A stretch of 40,876 bases of DNA from Ectocarpus siliculosus (GCA_000310025.1 FN649755.1:3435865-3476740), one strand, 5' to 3'. Positions 18,124-28,826 are shown, counted from the first letter of the stretch. Notes: a model not told the origin generated them from the letters alone. Translations and numbers: made by a program.

Positions 18124-18411
18124 CTTGCCAATATTGGGGAGTGAGTATGGGGTGATGCCGCCTGCTGTAGTTGAATTGTAGTGTGTGGGCGTGTAGTTCA
18201 GTTGTGAGCACGCAAACGTGCTGCAGGGATTGTAGGTGTACCTCCTCGGGCTTGTGTACCCTTTTCTTGCTAATAGTGTGCGTGTTCTTTAGATCTTCTG
18301 ATGGCTTTAGCATTTTTGTGACCACGGGCCGAGTCTTTGCTAGATTTTGGGATTAGCAACTGACACGAGTTTAATGTGAAGAAAAACAACAACAACAACA
18401 ACAATGTTGAC

Positions 18412-18569
18412 CTGCTCCAAGAATCCAATGCCTCAAACAGCATCCCCAAGTGCAGAGTGACGAACACCCGCCAAAGCCAAAATTCACGACTGAGCAAGAC
18501 GATTGCAGCGAACAAGGCAGGTCCGATGATGAATGCCATCCCCAAGACAAACCACCATATGTTATCCAG
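18412..18569 (-). CDS. XK-related (XKR) family protein, upstream exon
   Basis: It reads DNIWWFVLGMAFIIGPALFA and then AIVLLSREFWLWRVFVTLHL, two hydrophobic stretches. This aligns with the YWWFALxxVFxLLPxLxxQ region of XKR proteins that precedes the ESxPQL exon. The donor is GTCAAC, phase 2. Upstream the frame meets TGA at 18570-18572 with no acceptor between, and the palindrome array starts at 18594. The 5' part of the gene is therefore absent or destroyed here; a pseudogene is possible. Confidence 0.6.
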
Positions 18570-18593
18570 TCATATACATCATCATCGACTTAT

Positions 18594-18792
18594 ATCCATG
18601 GATAACCATGGAGGTCTCCATGGTTAACCGTGGATATCTTCCGTGGTTATCCATGGAGATCTTCATGGTTAACTATGGTCATCATGGTTAACCATCGTGT
18701 TATCTTCATGGTTAACCTCGTAATGATGACCATAGTTAGCCATGGAGATCTCCATGGCTATCTCCATGGCTATCTCCATGGTTAACCATGGT
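18594..18792. repeat. array of CCATGG-centred palindromes, GTTAACC/ATCTCCATGG type
   Basis: About fifteen overlapping CCATGG or near-CCATGG palindromes alternate with GGTTAACC, AGATCT and TATCCA. Both strands read alike, so it can fold on itself at many registers. It abuts the 5' side of the XKR-like fragment. Confidence 0.9.
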
Positions 18793-20530
18793 TGACGACA
18801 GCCCCCCTGGTGAGCCCGATGTGTATATACCCCATCCAAGTTGTTCACCCGCTCGCCGAGGCCACGAACCCGCGCACCTCATATTATGGTCGTACCCTAT
18901 CGTTGGATAGCCATGGCCAACGAAGGTGAACATACTACCGCGTACAGCCCCATCAGACCACCCAAACATTCGTCTGTATGTTCATGAATATTTTCCGTGT
19001 GTCGTGCATGCGAATGTTGGCGCCTCGTGCATGCACTTGGCGTACTTGGTGAATTCGTCATGTTCTCGACAAAGTGAGCAGCAGATGTTCTCCATGGTGT
19101 TTCTACGTTGGAACCGAGAGGACAATACGAAAATACAATCATAGATGGATCGAAATGTAGCGATGTAGGGGTGATGTACATTATCCTTATTCGCGCCCAT
19201 GGGTACCCATGGGCATTGCCCATGGGTTACCCATGGGCATTGCCCATGGGTATACCCATGGTGTACCCATGGGTACCCATGGGCATTGTACCCATGGGGC
19301 GTGGGTACCTATGGGTAACGACGGTGGAAATTGCAAAACTCCCTCTGTTAGATGTATGCATACGTACTCCTGGTTGTGGACACTTTGGGTTCGACACCCG
19401 GCATGTTCTTCCTCTCGGCAGTCACTCTCTTTCTCGGGGGCACACAGCGGGTAACGCGATGCAACACTGCGCATGGCTGGTACTCGTAAGCCATTCACCT
19501 GCGGCGCCTGTCCTTACCGTTCAACCTCGCGTAAACTGGATGCATACCTGCGCTATGCTTACCGCCCATGACAAAGAAAGGCGATGATCCATCACATAGC
19601 AACATATTTGAAGGCATAACTGACGGAGGAAATGTCTATATACGAAGTGTAAAGATCCCAGAGCACGTATTTCAAGCGGAAGGTCATCAGCTACCAAGGG
19701 CAGGTAGCCGGAAACGCTACTCTAGTCAGATGGCATTATGGTCGGGGTCGCGTTCCCCCCAGCGAAGGGGTATCGGGGGTGCGTGAGGGTTAGCGCCCGT
19801 GAGTTGCCGCCCCGGTCGCAGTTTACAGCCTTGGTGTACGTACCAACAGCGAATAACTCGAATCTCCGCTTTTGTGTTCATGGCCATAACTTGTACATCA
19901 TGCTGATTCCATTGCTGCTGCCGCCCCAAGCGTCACCGCAGAGTCCATCGACAGCACCGTTGGCCTTTTAGACTTTGCGGCGGGCACGGTGATACGCTGC
20001 GCAGCAGTTCAACTAGGCTGAGCGTGTGCACCCAACTTTGGTAATAACGTAGATCATATGTGTGATTGTTTGGGGTTGTGTCGCAGTGTACGGCGAATGG
20101 AATAAAAGTGTGGTGTGTTCTTTCGATAAAACGAGCAAAAAATATGGTAACGCTCGTGGTAGAAGGGCCTTGTATGCGTGAGGGGCCTTGTCAACGGAGG
20201 GTTCTATGCGCCACATCTTCCCAAAGATTGCTTTTGTTGTCCTGGGCACTCTTGTCGTCGTCCTCGTGCAAGAAGAGGCGGGAGTCCGCTGGCACAACCT
20301 TTCACGGAGGTTGGCAGCCACGAACAGTGTACATGGAATGACGTGTCGCAACACCTCGTGCGTGAAGCTGTGGGTCAAGTTTTCCTCGTGACCGGCTACA
20401 AGGCTGAACCACGTGCTTTGGTACTTACAAGGGACATCGAAAGCTAAATTACTTGTAATACGTGCTGTTCGTTGCCGTACGCAGGAGCTGCCGACAAGGA
20501 TTGGATTTCTTGTCCACACACCGGTGTTAA
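18793..20530. other. intergenic, no gene recognised
   Basis: Apart from the palindrome array, open frames exist on both strands (for example a 168-codon minus frame at 20013-20519) but none shows a family, splice pattern or codon pattern that I can support. Confidence 0.4.
19195..19315. repeat. array of CCCATGGG palindromes, GGTACC/GGGCATTG type
   Basis: CCCATGGG occurs about nine times in 115 bp, spaced by GTAC, CATTG or TTA. It is distinct in spacer from the array at 18594. Confidence 0.9.
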
Positions 20531-20536
20531 CCCCCT

Positions 20537-20612
20537 CCTGTGTAGCCTTGGATGGTTGTAGTTGTACGGAAAAACGATACTGAAAGTGTACATTTTATTA
20601 CTCTGCGTACAA
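20537..20612. repeat. dispersed repeat family D, copy 1
   Basis: GTGTAGCCTTGGATGGTTGT, AGTTGTACG, AAAAACGATACTGAAA and GTGTAC recur at 31572-31635 with small changes. Confidence 0.65.
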
Positions 20613-20885
20613 TGAAAAGTGACGTATACGTCTCACGACGAAAATGGGAGTACTGTCGACATACCAAGCTGGACGCCACCAATAGAAACCTGGGAAGGCC
20701 GTGCAAAAATGGTCATGTACGTACGCGGTTGTCGTCACCTTAAAGCCTCTCACCGAAAACACACCCGCGGACGCTCTTGCCGATACACGGTATACGAGAA
20801 CATGGCAACAGGTAACGACCACTCACTGTAAAATAAGCAGGCAGCCGCAAGGATGTTACTTCCATTGTGGCAAAGAATAGCCTTG

Positions 20886-21035
20886 GAGGACCCGCTGATG
20901 GTAGTAAGTCGTTCCATACTTCGATTGAAAACACTAAACAACTGCGAGAGAGCAAAACCCATGAGGACCCGATGATGGTAATAAGTCGTTCCATACTTCG
21001 ATTGAAAACGCCAAACAACTGCGAGAAACAAACGT
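20886..21035. repeat. tandem duplication, 77-bp period
   Basis: GAGGACCCGCTGATGGTAGT and AAGTCGTTCCATACTTCGAT at 20886 are repeated from 20963 with about 90% identity. Confidence 0.9.
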
Positions 21036-21294
21036 GGCACAACACACGAACGACTGAAGTCCCACAAAGAAAACCAGGGAATACGCCGCGTCGGAACATG
21101 CACGGGGCGCCATTCATAAACCTCTTCACCCCACCGTGCCAGAGCGAGCTCGAGTGCCCTGGTCTATAAAACCACGATCATTCATCACGAAGTATGGAGC
21201 TGGCCACCACCAGGCATTTCCCCGCATAGTACTGCGCGCTTCAAGTGTTTATCCTTTCAACGAGTCAAAGATGCATCTCTAAACTGAACCCTCT

Positions 21295-22342
21295 TCAGCG
21301 ACCTTGGCCACATGCAACCACACGTAAAACCGTCACCTGTAGACATCCGTCAAACCTCAGTTCGACTATAGCTCTCGGCCAACGTACGCCTGACAGTGGT
21401 TGTTGGAAGGGTTTGCCAAACGACAATCCTTCAGGGTAGGAGCCCAACATGACTCGAGAGTGATTGAATGATCCCCCGAAGGCAAGCGAATCCAATCCAG
21501 GCGGGCCACTGCAAGGTGTAAACCTTCGTGTTGAACTTACCCCCAAGCACCAATGTCTTTAGGCTCGTAGGCCAAGTGGTGCCGCTTACACGCCACCCGC
21601 AGCCTGACCCAAACTCGAAAGCTTCTAGCGTGGACGGCCACTTAGCGCGTTCTACGGAAACCATGTCGTCGAAATCATCCGGGAACACAACTCTATGCAA
21701 GTTCCTGGGCCAATGAACGGCATCAACCTTCTGGATAAATTTTAAGGCGAACGACACCTCCTACAGCCCCTCAGGCAACTGCATGCCTTGTATTGGGCTG
21801 TTGAAACTCCCCCCCAACCGTAGGACCTTGAGCGTGGCAGGGAGTACCACAAGAGGCCTCAGCCCCCCGTTCCACGCACCCCCCAAGGTGAGATACTGCA
21901 GCGAACCAGGCCAGATAACGTCTAGCAGGTTCTGCTGGAACGCATCACCGGCCGTCAGAGCGATCAATGCATCCGGCCAATGATAGCCGGTCAACGGCTG
22001 GTCAAAGCACGTACCAAACGCGAAACGTTGCAAGCTACTGGGCCACCGGACTGCGGCGGTTGGCTGGTTGAAGAATCCTCCTAGATGAATGTCCTCGATG
22101 GAATCTACGAAAGTCACACCTTCCATGGACCTGTTGAATGTGCTTTCTAGCGAAAGTTGCTTCAAATTAGGAGGCATACTGATACTTTCGAGTGGCTGGT
22201 TGAAGCGGCTCTCGCAGCCGGATCCTGCTGTATTCTTATCCCTTACCCAGATCATTCGATGTAAGTATTGGATTTGGTTGGGTGAGGCCTCCTGCACCTG
22301 CAGGAGGGCCTCGCCACAAGTATCCCTTTTACCCAGGCCCAA
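21295..22342 (-). pseudogene. FNIP-type leucine-rich-repeat gene, disrupted
   Basis: At least nine copies of a roughly 23-residue unit of the form LxxLxLGGxFNQPLxxVxWPxSL are visible (FFNQPTAAVRWPSSLQRFAF, CFDQPLTGYHWPDALIAL, AWNGGLRPLVVLPATLKVL, KFNTKVYTLQWPA, PFQQPLSGVRWPRAIVEL). FNIP repeats are known from amoebae, large DNA viruses and algae and are thought to form binding solenoids. Two lesions are seen. An in-frame TAG at 21761-21763 stands where a Gln codon would fit, with repeats continuing in the same frame. A one-base frameshift near 21510-21520 comes after LQWPA, with repeats continuing in another frame to about 21300. A start is not evident; the first repeat begins near 22195. Readthrough or sequencing error could mimic this. 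Confidence 0.8.
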
Positions 22343-22535
22343 AGTGTTTGAATGATTAGCAAGTTCATGAATATAGTAAGCATTGTGTAGGGCGGGTGAA
22401 ATGGTCTCAAATATACACCTTCTTCTCTGCTCCGGCGTATTTCGGGAGAGAAAAGGGGGACTAAACTAGGTGGGGTCATTTTCCAACATCCTTTCTGGAA
22501 TATCTGACTCTTCCCGATTTCGTTCCGAAATCTAG

Positions 22536-22646
22536 ATGCGTCTCAAATCCGAGATTTTTTACTGTAGCATCGCCCAAGCTCATCGGCTGGCCAATGAAAA
22601 ATACGCCAGTCTCACGGCGGCGAAGAAACGGAAAGCTGTTCAAAAG
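22536..22646 (+). CDS. possible first exon of a small helical protein
   Basis: Starts at ATG and reads MRLKSEIFYCSIAQAHRLAN followed by EKYASLTAAKKRKAVQK up to GTTGTG in phase 0. Residue composition is that of an amphipathic, basic helix. Joined to the exon at 23323 it would give a 60-residue protein. I do not recognise the family. The donor is weak and no transcript signal can be seen. Confidence 0.35.
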
Positions 22647-23322
22647 GTTGTGTGTTTTGTGGCGGTCTTCTTGCTCGCTCAGCCGCGGTTTACCCGTCGG
22701 AGGTGCGGTCTGGGGGTCGCAGATATGATTGGAGCATGTTCGGTTGGCGAGGCCACCGGTATAGCGAGCATGCGTATGCGCCGGCATGGCATTGGCGAAG
22801 GGTCGCGTCGAACGCGCACACACCGGCACAGATCCATCGACCATTGCGCTACACGTACAGCGTCACCGTCAGCTCCGTCCGTAGTGCCGAGAGTAGTGGG
22901 TATTTTGCCGTGAGGGTAGGTGATTGGAAACGCAGCTTTCCTGCCGCAGCCAAGCATGCCCATCCTCTAACAGAGAACTCGTTGATTGTTCGTGGTGGCA
23001 GTGTAGTTGTGATGATGATGCGGCGCTGCTGCGCGTACCGATGGTGTTGTCATGAATCCGACGAGCAAGCGCTCATGGTCGCCTCTCAATGTGACGTAGG
23101 TTTTCAGCGAGTTTTGTTCCGTGACTGTGAGCGACAACCTGCTGGGTGAGTCTGTCCTTGAAGCCCTCACCGCAAGAAACTACAGAGGTACGGAGGTGCA
23201 TGTGTACAACAGCAGTACAGAAGAAAGCGAAGAAACTGTTTTGACTTTTCTTCCCTTTTCGTTGTCCTGAGCGGTTGGTCTCTACCCTCTCCCCGTTGTT
23301 TGTTGTTGTGCAAACTACACAG

Positions 23323-23394
23323 GAGTTTGTACTGGCCAATACCCGAAGCGTTTCGGACCAGATCGAGGCGTGCCGGGCGAAACGGAACTCTTGA
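23323..23394 (+). CDS. possible terminal exon of the small helical protein
   Basis: Preceded by GCAAACTACACAG. It reads EFVLANTRSVSDQIEACRAK and then RNS and TGA, phase 0, continuing the helical character of the exon at 22536. A further small exon around 23100-23155 (VFSEFCSVTVSDNLL, donor GTGAGT) is conceivable but would not fit the phase. Confidence 0.35.
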   Translation, partial: EFVLANTRSVSDQIEACRAKRNS

Positions 23395-23473
23395 TTGATT
23401 GTCGAAATGCCAGGGAGGAAGTGCCGCCTGACGTGTGTTCATCATCTATTCTTCACCTTCACCTTTGCCGTGG

Positions 23474-23863
23474 CTACTCTAGGGCAGCCACGAGAGTCGC
23501 ACACATTATCGATCCCAGCACGGGCCCCCCAGTAGAGAAGTAGATAAGAGGTGTCGAATTGGGTTCTTGGAACATTTTGTATTTCGCCGCCGTCAAGTAC
23601 AGGTTGTATTTTCGGTAGGGCTTAGTGTAGGGTGTGTTTCTTAACCCTATTTTCTTCAGCAGTTCATGAAACTTTGAGCCTCTATTTGCTAACGGATGGT
23701 CCTTGCAGCCGTGCCCGCTCTGCATGTGGTTTCTTCCCGCATCTTCGATCGTACACTCGCGCCCCAAAATGAATCTGCGGGCCATCTTGTGCAGGCAGTA
23801 GTTGGTCCTCCTACGTGTTGTCACGGGCGAGCGTCGATCTGTAAATGGTGCCCTCCATGGCAA
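23474..23863 (-). CDS. hypothetical open frame, no family recognised
   Basis: A 129-codon frame with an internal ATG giving MARRFILGRECTIEDAGRNH onwards. Its composition is ordinary rather than low complexity, ending GGPVLGSIMCATLVAALE and TAG. No motif or splice support was found. It may be a remnant or a chance frame. Confidence 0.2.
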   Translation of the reverse strand: MPWRAPFTDRRSPVTTRRRTNYCLHKMARRFILGRECTIEDAGRNHMQSGHGCKDHPLANRGSKFHELLKKIGLRNTPYTKPYRKYNLYLTAAKYKMFQEPNSTPLIYFSTGGPVLGSIMCATLVAALE

Positions 23864-25645
23864 GCAGGCGTCGTTCTGGGCAAGCTACTCTCTTCGCCGT
23901 GCACGAGGTGGTCGTTGTCTTGGGTGCGTGTGCGGGTATCTCTGCAGGACTTCTACTGTAGAACGTGGTACACGATTCGACGGTTCGCGCGCCACCGGTC
24001 TGTCTATTGCTCGATCTCGAGCCACCAAACGAAGAGCGATTTGCTGTATGCCTTCGCGTTCGCAACGATTGGTTGGTACTTCCGATGGCATTGAGTTGTC
24101 CTGCTGGAAGGGCGGGAGAGAAGTAGTTGTGGTTTGTTGTTCTCTTGTTGGGGCGGAAGGTTATTCCTCCTGCCGTTCCTGCCACGAGTTGCGTTGCGCT
24201 TTGGTGCGGGTTATTATTACTCCTATTGTTCCTGTCACGGCAACAACGTGGCCGGTGGAAGAAGAGTCACCGCAATGAGCTTATCATCCCCTTCGACTGA
24301 GGAATTATCTTGAACGGGCAGTAGTATTTCTGTGATACTGCACATAGACCGCAGTCTACAATATATTGAAACGAAGAGCGTCCCTCGCTTCGGGTGCCTC
24401 AGGACTCGCGATATCAGTATGGAGCGGATCGGACCACTACTGTATGCAGGTTAGCCGCTCCGTTTCGCTCCAGTTTCCTTTCATTGTCTTTCTCTCAGTC
24501 GCTCGATACCGCTCACTCGTAGGCAACACTGAGCAAGAAGGTGAACCCATACGTAAACTGCTGCTTGATGCAGCAATAACAACAACTGTTCCGCTGCTTG
24601 CATAAACTCGAATACAGGGGGTCATGGCAGATGGTATCTTGGTCCAACGGTCCTAATACCACAACACCAGCCCACCCTGAGTGGACGTCTACGCAAAGGC
24701 TAGAATCCGAAGAGGGGGAGGCAGCAACGCATCTGCAGGATTAAATCTACCGTTGAAACGAGGATACCAAGCCTCACACGCCTTTCCCATGCCTCTATGC
24801 AGAGAGCCAGAGAGCAACGCTCTTGGCCAGAAGAAAGGCAGCTTCAAAGCACGTGTAGACTACGGCAGGCAGAAGTGAGCGACCGAAACGAAACAAAACA
24901 GTGCAAACAACAGCAACCAACGATCAACAAGCACCTGGTGACAAGACCGGCAGGAAGGCGAAGCAAAGGCCGAAAGAGAGCTCTATCGATTGCAACACGG
25001 TCGCAAAGAACGACAGGACCCGTAATACGTAAGAAAAGCACATGGCGCTCGACAGAACAAAAACAAATATGCACAAGCATTCTTCAATAGCTAAGAGGCA
25101 GCGGCGCGGCGGGAGCAGGCCAGAAGGCACGAGCTGCTATAAACCGGGCTCCGCGAACGGTCCGAGAAAGCGACAAACGTGCTGCGATCATTAAGGTGGA
25201 TGCTGAAATACGACACGCTAAATGTAGAGGGGGGGGCAGGGTCAAACATCAATAGCACGCTTAAACACGCAAAGTGCTGGCGTCCGCATAATGGGGGGGG
25301 AAATGTCAACATTGCGCTCAGAAGCTCAAAAGTGGTATAACAGCGCTACGTGCAACGCAAGAATATTTCCACGAAACAAAACGCACATGAGTTAGTATAT
25401 CACGCTTGCTAGATAATCCCACCACCTGCATGTGACACAGCAAGACGGCTGGCTCACGCAACAAGCGTCCGCTACGAGAGGTCACGAGCACGATGAAATT
25501 ACAACTGTCTGCAGTAAATTTCCAACAAACGTGCTCGCATATGTCCTACGAGTATCGTATTTAAGGGTAGGCATGAACGTGGCGTACGCACGCCGCACGG
25601 GGCGCCATTCGCCGTCCAATTCGCCTGTCGTCATGGGAACACAAG
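23864..25645. other. intergenic, no gene recognised
   Basis: No exon with supportable borders. A G-run (25228-25237) and a second (25293-25301) are the only simple features. Confidence 0.4.
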
Positions 25646-26017
25646 CTACTTCTTGTAATCAATCACTTGGGCGAAAATCTTCTCAGCGTCGTCCCTCGGG
25701 AAAACTCCTTTGAGGTACTTTAAGAATTTGTCCTTGTTGTTCTTGCGATACGACGGGCTCAACATGTACCTAAACACGTTAGTCTCCCGGAAGAAATTTC
25801 CGGGATGAGCCGCAAGGAAGGGCCCGTCGTCCGAACACCCCACGATTAACTTCAGTAGGCTGCGCACTGAATCGTTGCGGCAGGCGATACCGTCCGGCGA
25901 CCCCGCGGCGAAATGGTCATCCCCGAAGAACGCTGCGCAGAGTATTCTTGAGGTGTCCATGCCCGCATTGTTTAGGACCTGGTTCAAGTGGTTCAGCAAT
26001 AGGGTAACGCACGGAGT
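25646..26017 (-). CDS. GTPase terminal exon
   Basis: Acceptor TGCTATTATAG. It encodes a helical domain (LLLNHLNQVLNNAGMD, SLLKLIVGCSDDGPFL, FRYMLSPSYRKNNKDKFLKY) ending FAQVIDYKK and TAG. Composition is ordinary, with no low complexity, supporting real coding. Confidence 0.8.
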   Translation of the reverse strand, partial: TPCVTLLLNHLNQVLNNAGMDTSRILCAAFFGDDHFAAGSPDGIACRNDSVRSLLKLIVGCSDDGPFLAAHPGNFFRETNVFRYMLSPSYRKNNKDKFLKYLKGVFPRDDAEKIFAQVIDYKK

Positions 26018-28826
26018 CTATAATAGCAAAATGAAGACGGCAGTAAACGCCTCCCACACCTGCCCGAGAGGGAGCGGAGCGCCGGAGGCGTATATTCCAG
26101 GGGTTGCACGTGATTGGACACCTGCATAGAGTCCTAGTTTTTTTGCAAATGAAGCTCGCGACCATCTAAACATGCCCGACCTGATGGTTGGTGCCGTTTA
26201 CCACCATGTCCACCCCCGGTACGGGGACACTCGCAGCCCTTTGCCCTAGCCAACTCTGCAGGTTGGTAGAAGGACGGGTCTCGCACTTCGTGACCACCAG
26301 GATAACTGGGATCTTTTGGTCTGGTTACGTGGGGCGAAAATAGTTGGGGGCGCAGCATAGGAGTGGGAGTTGTTAGGGCATGGGATGCGCTGTATCTCTG
26401 CGCGCCGTGACTAGGAGAAAGTTTTGCGGTCAGCTGCGTGTGAACTCGACAAATGTAAACGGCCGTACTCGGGCACACATGTTCACGCCCGCACGGTTTG
26501 CGGAAAACGAAAAACAACAAGGGCGCAAAAAGTAGTGGTACTGTGGTAGAGTTGCGGTTGTCGTGATGCCAGCAGCCAAAATGCCCATTTCCACCCGATT
26601 CCGTGTGGCTCATGTGCTTTCAGCGTGCGGGCGACCGACCCCGTCCGCCCTCTCCACACATACTGTCCAAAACCAACCCGGTATCACCCAGCCCAAATCA
26701 CATAGTGTAACCCTCGATATTGGGGAAGAGCTACAACCAACCGGCAACTTGACTGCGTCTTCTTACCGATGACTCCATCCGAGCGACGGAGACCGTGCGC
26801 GACCTTCTTTACGAGCAGTTCGTAGCAAGTCATGTCCCCCGTGGTGAGGCGGCCCTTCTCCATGACGTAGATGATGACGTCCAGCTCAGACGTCGCGCGC
26901 AGGAGCTTCATCATGCTAGTGAACGCCATGTCCCTGAAAAATGGGCAATCATCATCATCAAATTCCTACGAGTGACCAAGGCATCACACAAAGAATACAC
27001 GTATGAACATGGTTGCCACGGAGCTGGGTTCTGGATATCAGGAGTTTCGAGCCCATTTCCGCAAGGAAGGCCTGCGCCCATGTGCGTCATGAGGGAGCAC
27101 GTATTCTGCAGAGTGCCGGGTGCACAGAGGTAAGAGACGTGCTTCATGGGATAGGCATAACATCTCATGGTGCTGCGGTCGAAAACCTCGCTCACGAGCG
27201 GGTCGACACCAAGTTCTGTCGGGAAAGCTCTCTCCCAGGGCAACACTGATTCCCCTGAGTCAACAACGCCAACGGGAAACGTCGCGACGACCAGTGGGCG
27301 TGCGAGGCAGTATACCTGTGAAGTGCTCCATCACCCAAGGCTCCTCCCGGCCCGGAGTCGAAACCCACGGTGTCCATGAAGACCAGTTTGACTGGCTCGC
27401 CACTGCCCGAAAATACCCCCAAACAAAGAAGGCATGACACAAATATGTTACCGGGGGGTGTTGGATGATGGAAAGAACACCTTGCTGTGTTGCACCGGCA
27501 GTCTTATTTCGGAACCAGATATGTAAAAAAACCGTTTGTTCTTCCACGAGAGGACGCAAGAATAGACTATAAAAGTGTTCCACCGATCGTTGAATAGGCA
27601 CAGCGAATTTCACATCGCATCTTCAGAATATCGAATAGGCTGTAGTCCTCTACAGTACGGTAGTGCTACCACATACAGGGTCTCCCACACTTTCTACACT
27701 TCGTTACACCGCCCATGGGTGACCCATGGGCACCACGCGGTGCCCATGGGCCCATGGGCGGCCAATGAGTGCCCTTCAACCGGAACCAGTGTACTCCTTC
27801 ACAATAGATGATCTGCTCTGGAACGGGCAGAATAACGGCTAACAACCTAACCCTAACCCTAACTCTAACCCTAACCCCAAGCCCACGCGATACGTGCTAG
27901 GTTGGTGCTGGCTGGGTAAGTTCTAGGTTGATGTGCCGATGGCTAAGTTCTAGGTTGATATGCCGTGGCGAGTTCTAGGTTGAAGTGCCCACGGTAGGCA
28001 CTTCGTGGGTACTTCATGGGCCACCCATGGGCCCGCCCATGGGCGGTTTAACAAAACTGCTGTCGGTGGTGTGCGAGATTGTGCATACATACCCTCACGT
28101 TTACGTACGTCGCCACTACTTTCTCGCCTCGTTAGTTTACACTCTGGAAGCGCAATACAGGAAAACCACCACACCGTGCCAAACCGACTAGACAACCAAG
28201 TAGATACCGTTACCTAACATCCTTGCGGTAGATGCGTTCAGGTACAGCAGAGCACTGGAAGGTGACCCCTTGGGAGCTGTCTCCGGTCTCCAGGTTCAGC
28301 CCTAGTTTTGGTTGCGGAAATTGTACGGGAGTCTTAGACTTCAAGGGTACGGGAACAGTACTTCTAGTCTTTCGCATGAAAGAAACTTGCTGAATGACAG
28401 ACTAGGCGTTTCGTTCTTGCCACCGAACACCTTCGTATCATGGCGTCTCGGGCGAGAGCTGCCTTCCAAACAAACGCCGTTTCTATCGACTTTGTAAGCA
28501 TTTCTCAATACGGGACTAGTCTACAGGTGTTCAAGCGGTGTTTGACCATATGAGATACCTGTGAGAGAGTTTATCACGCTTGTCTTTCCGCTCCCAGCGA
28601 GCCCTGCCACCAGGATCTTGCGGGCGCGTTTAGGGTTGCCGGGAAAGCTCCATCCATCAATATTGTTGGATTTCGCTAGATTGTAGGCTTTTTTCGAGGC
28701 ATCCCATGCCATGGGCAACAGGGTCGTCGCCATTTCCGCCATCTGGATGCTGTTTTTCGGGTATTCTCGAAGTCTGCACACGTCTCGTTGGCTCCACCAG
28801 GTCTCCTTTAGCACCCCTGACGGTAG
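25646..28826 (-). CDS. GTP-binding protein (P-loop GTPase), six exons, 5' end uncertain
   Basis: Six exons with consistent phases give about 366 codons: 28826-28559, 28301-28214, 27402-27316, 26933-26767, 26320-26202 and 26017-25646. In order the protein shows G1 (ILVAGLAGSGKTSVINSLTG, Walker A GxxGSGKTS), a G2-like Thr (GDSSQGVTFQCSA), G3 (VKLVFMDTVGFDSG, DxxG), then ELDVIIYVMEKGRLTTGD as expected for the strand and switch-II helix, and G4 (KIPVILVVTKCE, TKxE in place of N/TKxD). A C-terminal helical region follows (SYRKNNKDKFLKYLKGVFPR) and TAG. No G5 was found. The order and the VILVVTK and RLTxxD features recall AIG1/GIMAP-like or other TRAFAC GTPases, but family membership is not established. 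An N-terminal stretch of about 55 residues precedes the G domain. Confidence 0.85.
26202..26320 (-). CDS. GTPase exon 5 (G4, TKCE)
   Basis: Acceptor GTAACCAG, phase 1 in. It encodes QKIPVILVVTKCETRPSTNL and onward. I end it at the donor GTAAAC (phase 0). Without splicing the frame would stop at TAG near 26164. The stretch after G4 is where G5 would be expected and is not convincing, so the 3' border is the weakest in the model. Confidence 0.75.
26767..26933 (-). CDS. GTPase exon 4
   Basis: Acceptor CATTTTTCAG, donor GTAAGA, phase 2 in and 1 out. It encodes DMAFTSMMKLLRATSELDVI, then IYVMEKGRLTTGDMTCYELL and VKKVAHGL. Confidence 0.9.
27316..27402 (-). CDS. GTPase exon 3 (G3, DTVG)
   Basis: Acceptor TTCGGGCAG, donor GTATAC, phase 2 at both ends. 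It encodes GEPVKLVFMDTVGFDSGPGG and then ALGDGALH. Hydrophobic beta-strand followed by DxxG is the G3 pattern. Confidence 0.88.
27680..28055 (+). repeat. composite element C, copy 1, inside a GTPase intron
   Basis: In order: TCTCCCACACTTTCT; CCCATGGG palindromes (27712-27762); CGGCCAATGAG and CCCTTCAACCGGAACCAGT; a CCTAACCCTAACCCTAAC block (27845-27880); four copies of a 28-bp unit with AAGTTCTAGGTTGATGTGCC; then more CCCATGGG palindromes. The same modules in the same order and strand are at 30425-30870. Confidence 0.88.
28214..28301 (-). CDS. GTPase exon 2 (G2 region)
   Basis: Phase 1 in, phase 2 out (donor GTAACG). It encodes LNLETGDSSQGVTFQCSAVP and then ERIYRKDV. The Thr in GVTFQC is placed as the G2 Thr. 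It is the only exon between 28559 and 27402 that satisfies both phases. Confidence 0.75.
28559..28826 (-). CDS. GTPase exon 1 of the model (Walker A)
   Basis: Acceptor TTTTCCGCTCAG at 28827-28828, phase 0 in, donor GTATCT and phase 1 out. It encodes a helical N-terminus (MAEMATTLLPMAWDASKKAY) and then ARKILVAGLAGSGKTSVINS. The presence of an acceptor implies further upstream coding; an exon near 28870-28930 (AVVAHIDHELKSVN) is possible but has no good donor. Confidence 0.85.

Noticed and set aside
20013-20519. 168-codon minus frame
   Set aside because: No motif, splice pattern or composition support; comparable frames exist on the other strand.
18594-28055. CRISPR array interpretation of the CCATGG arrays
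   Set aside because: No constant repeat-spacer architecture, the units are overlapping palindromes, and the DNA is eukaryotic.
21295-28826. A single LRR-GTPase (ROCO-like) gene joining the FNIP repeats and the G domain
   Set aside because: The GTPase model ends with a stop at 25646 and 3.3 kb without exons separates it from the FNIP repeats, which lie downstream on the same strand and are themselves broken.
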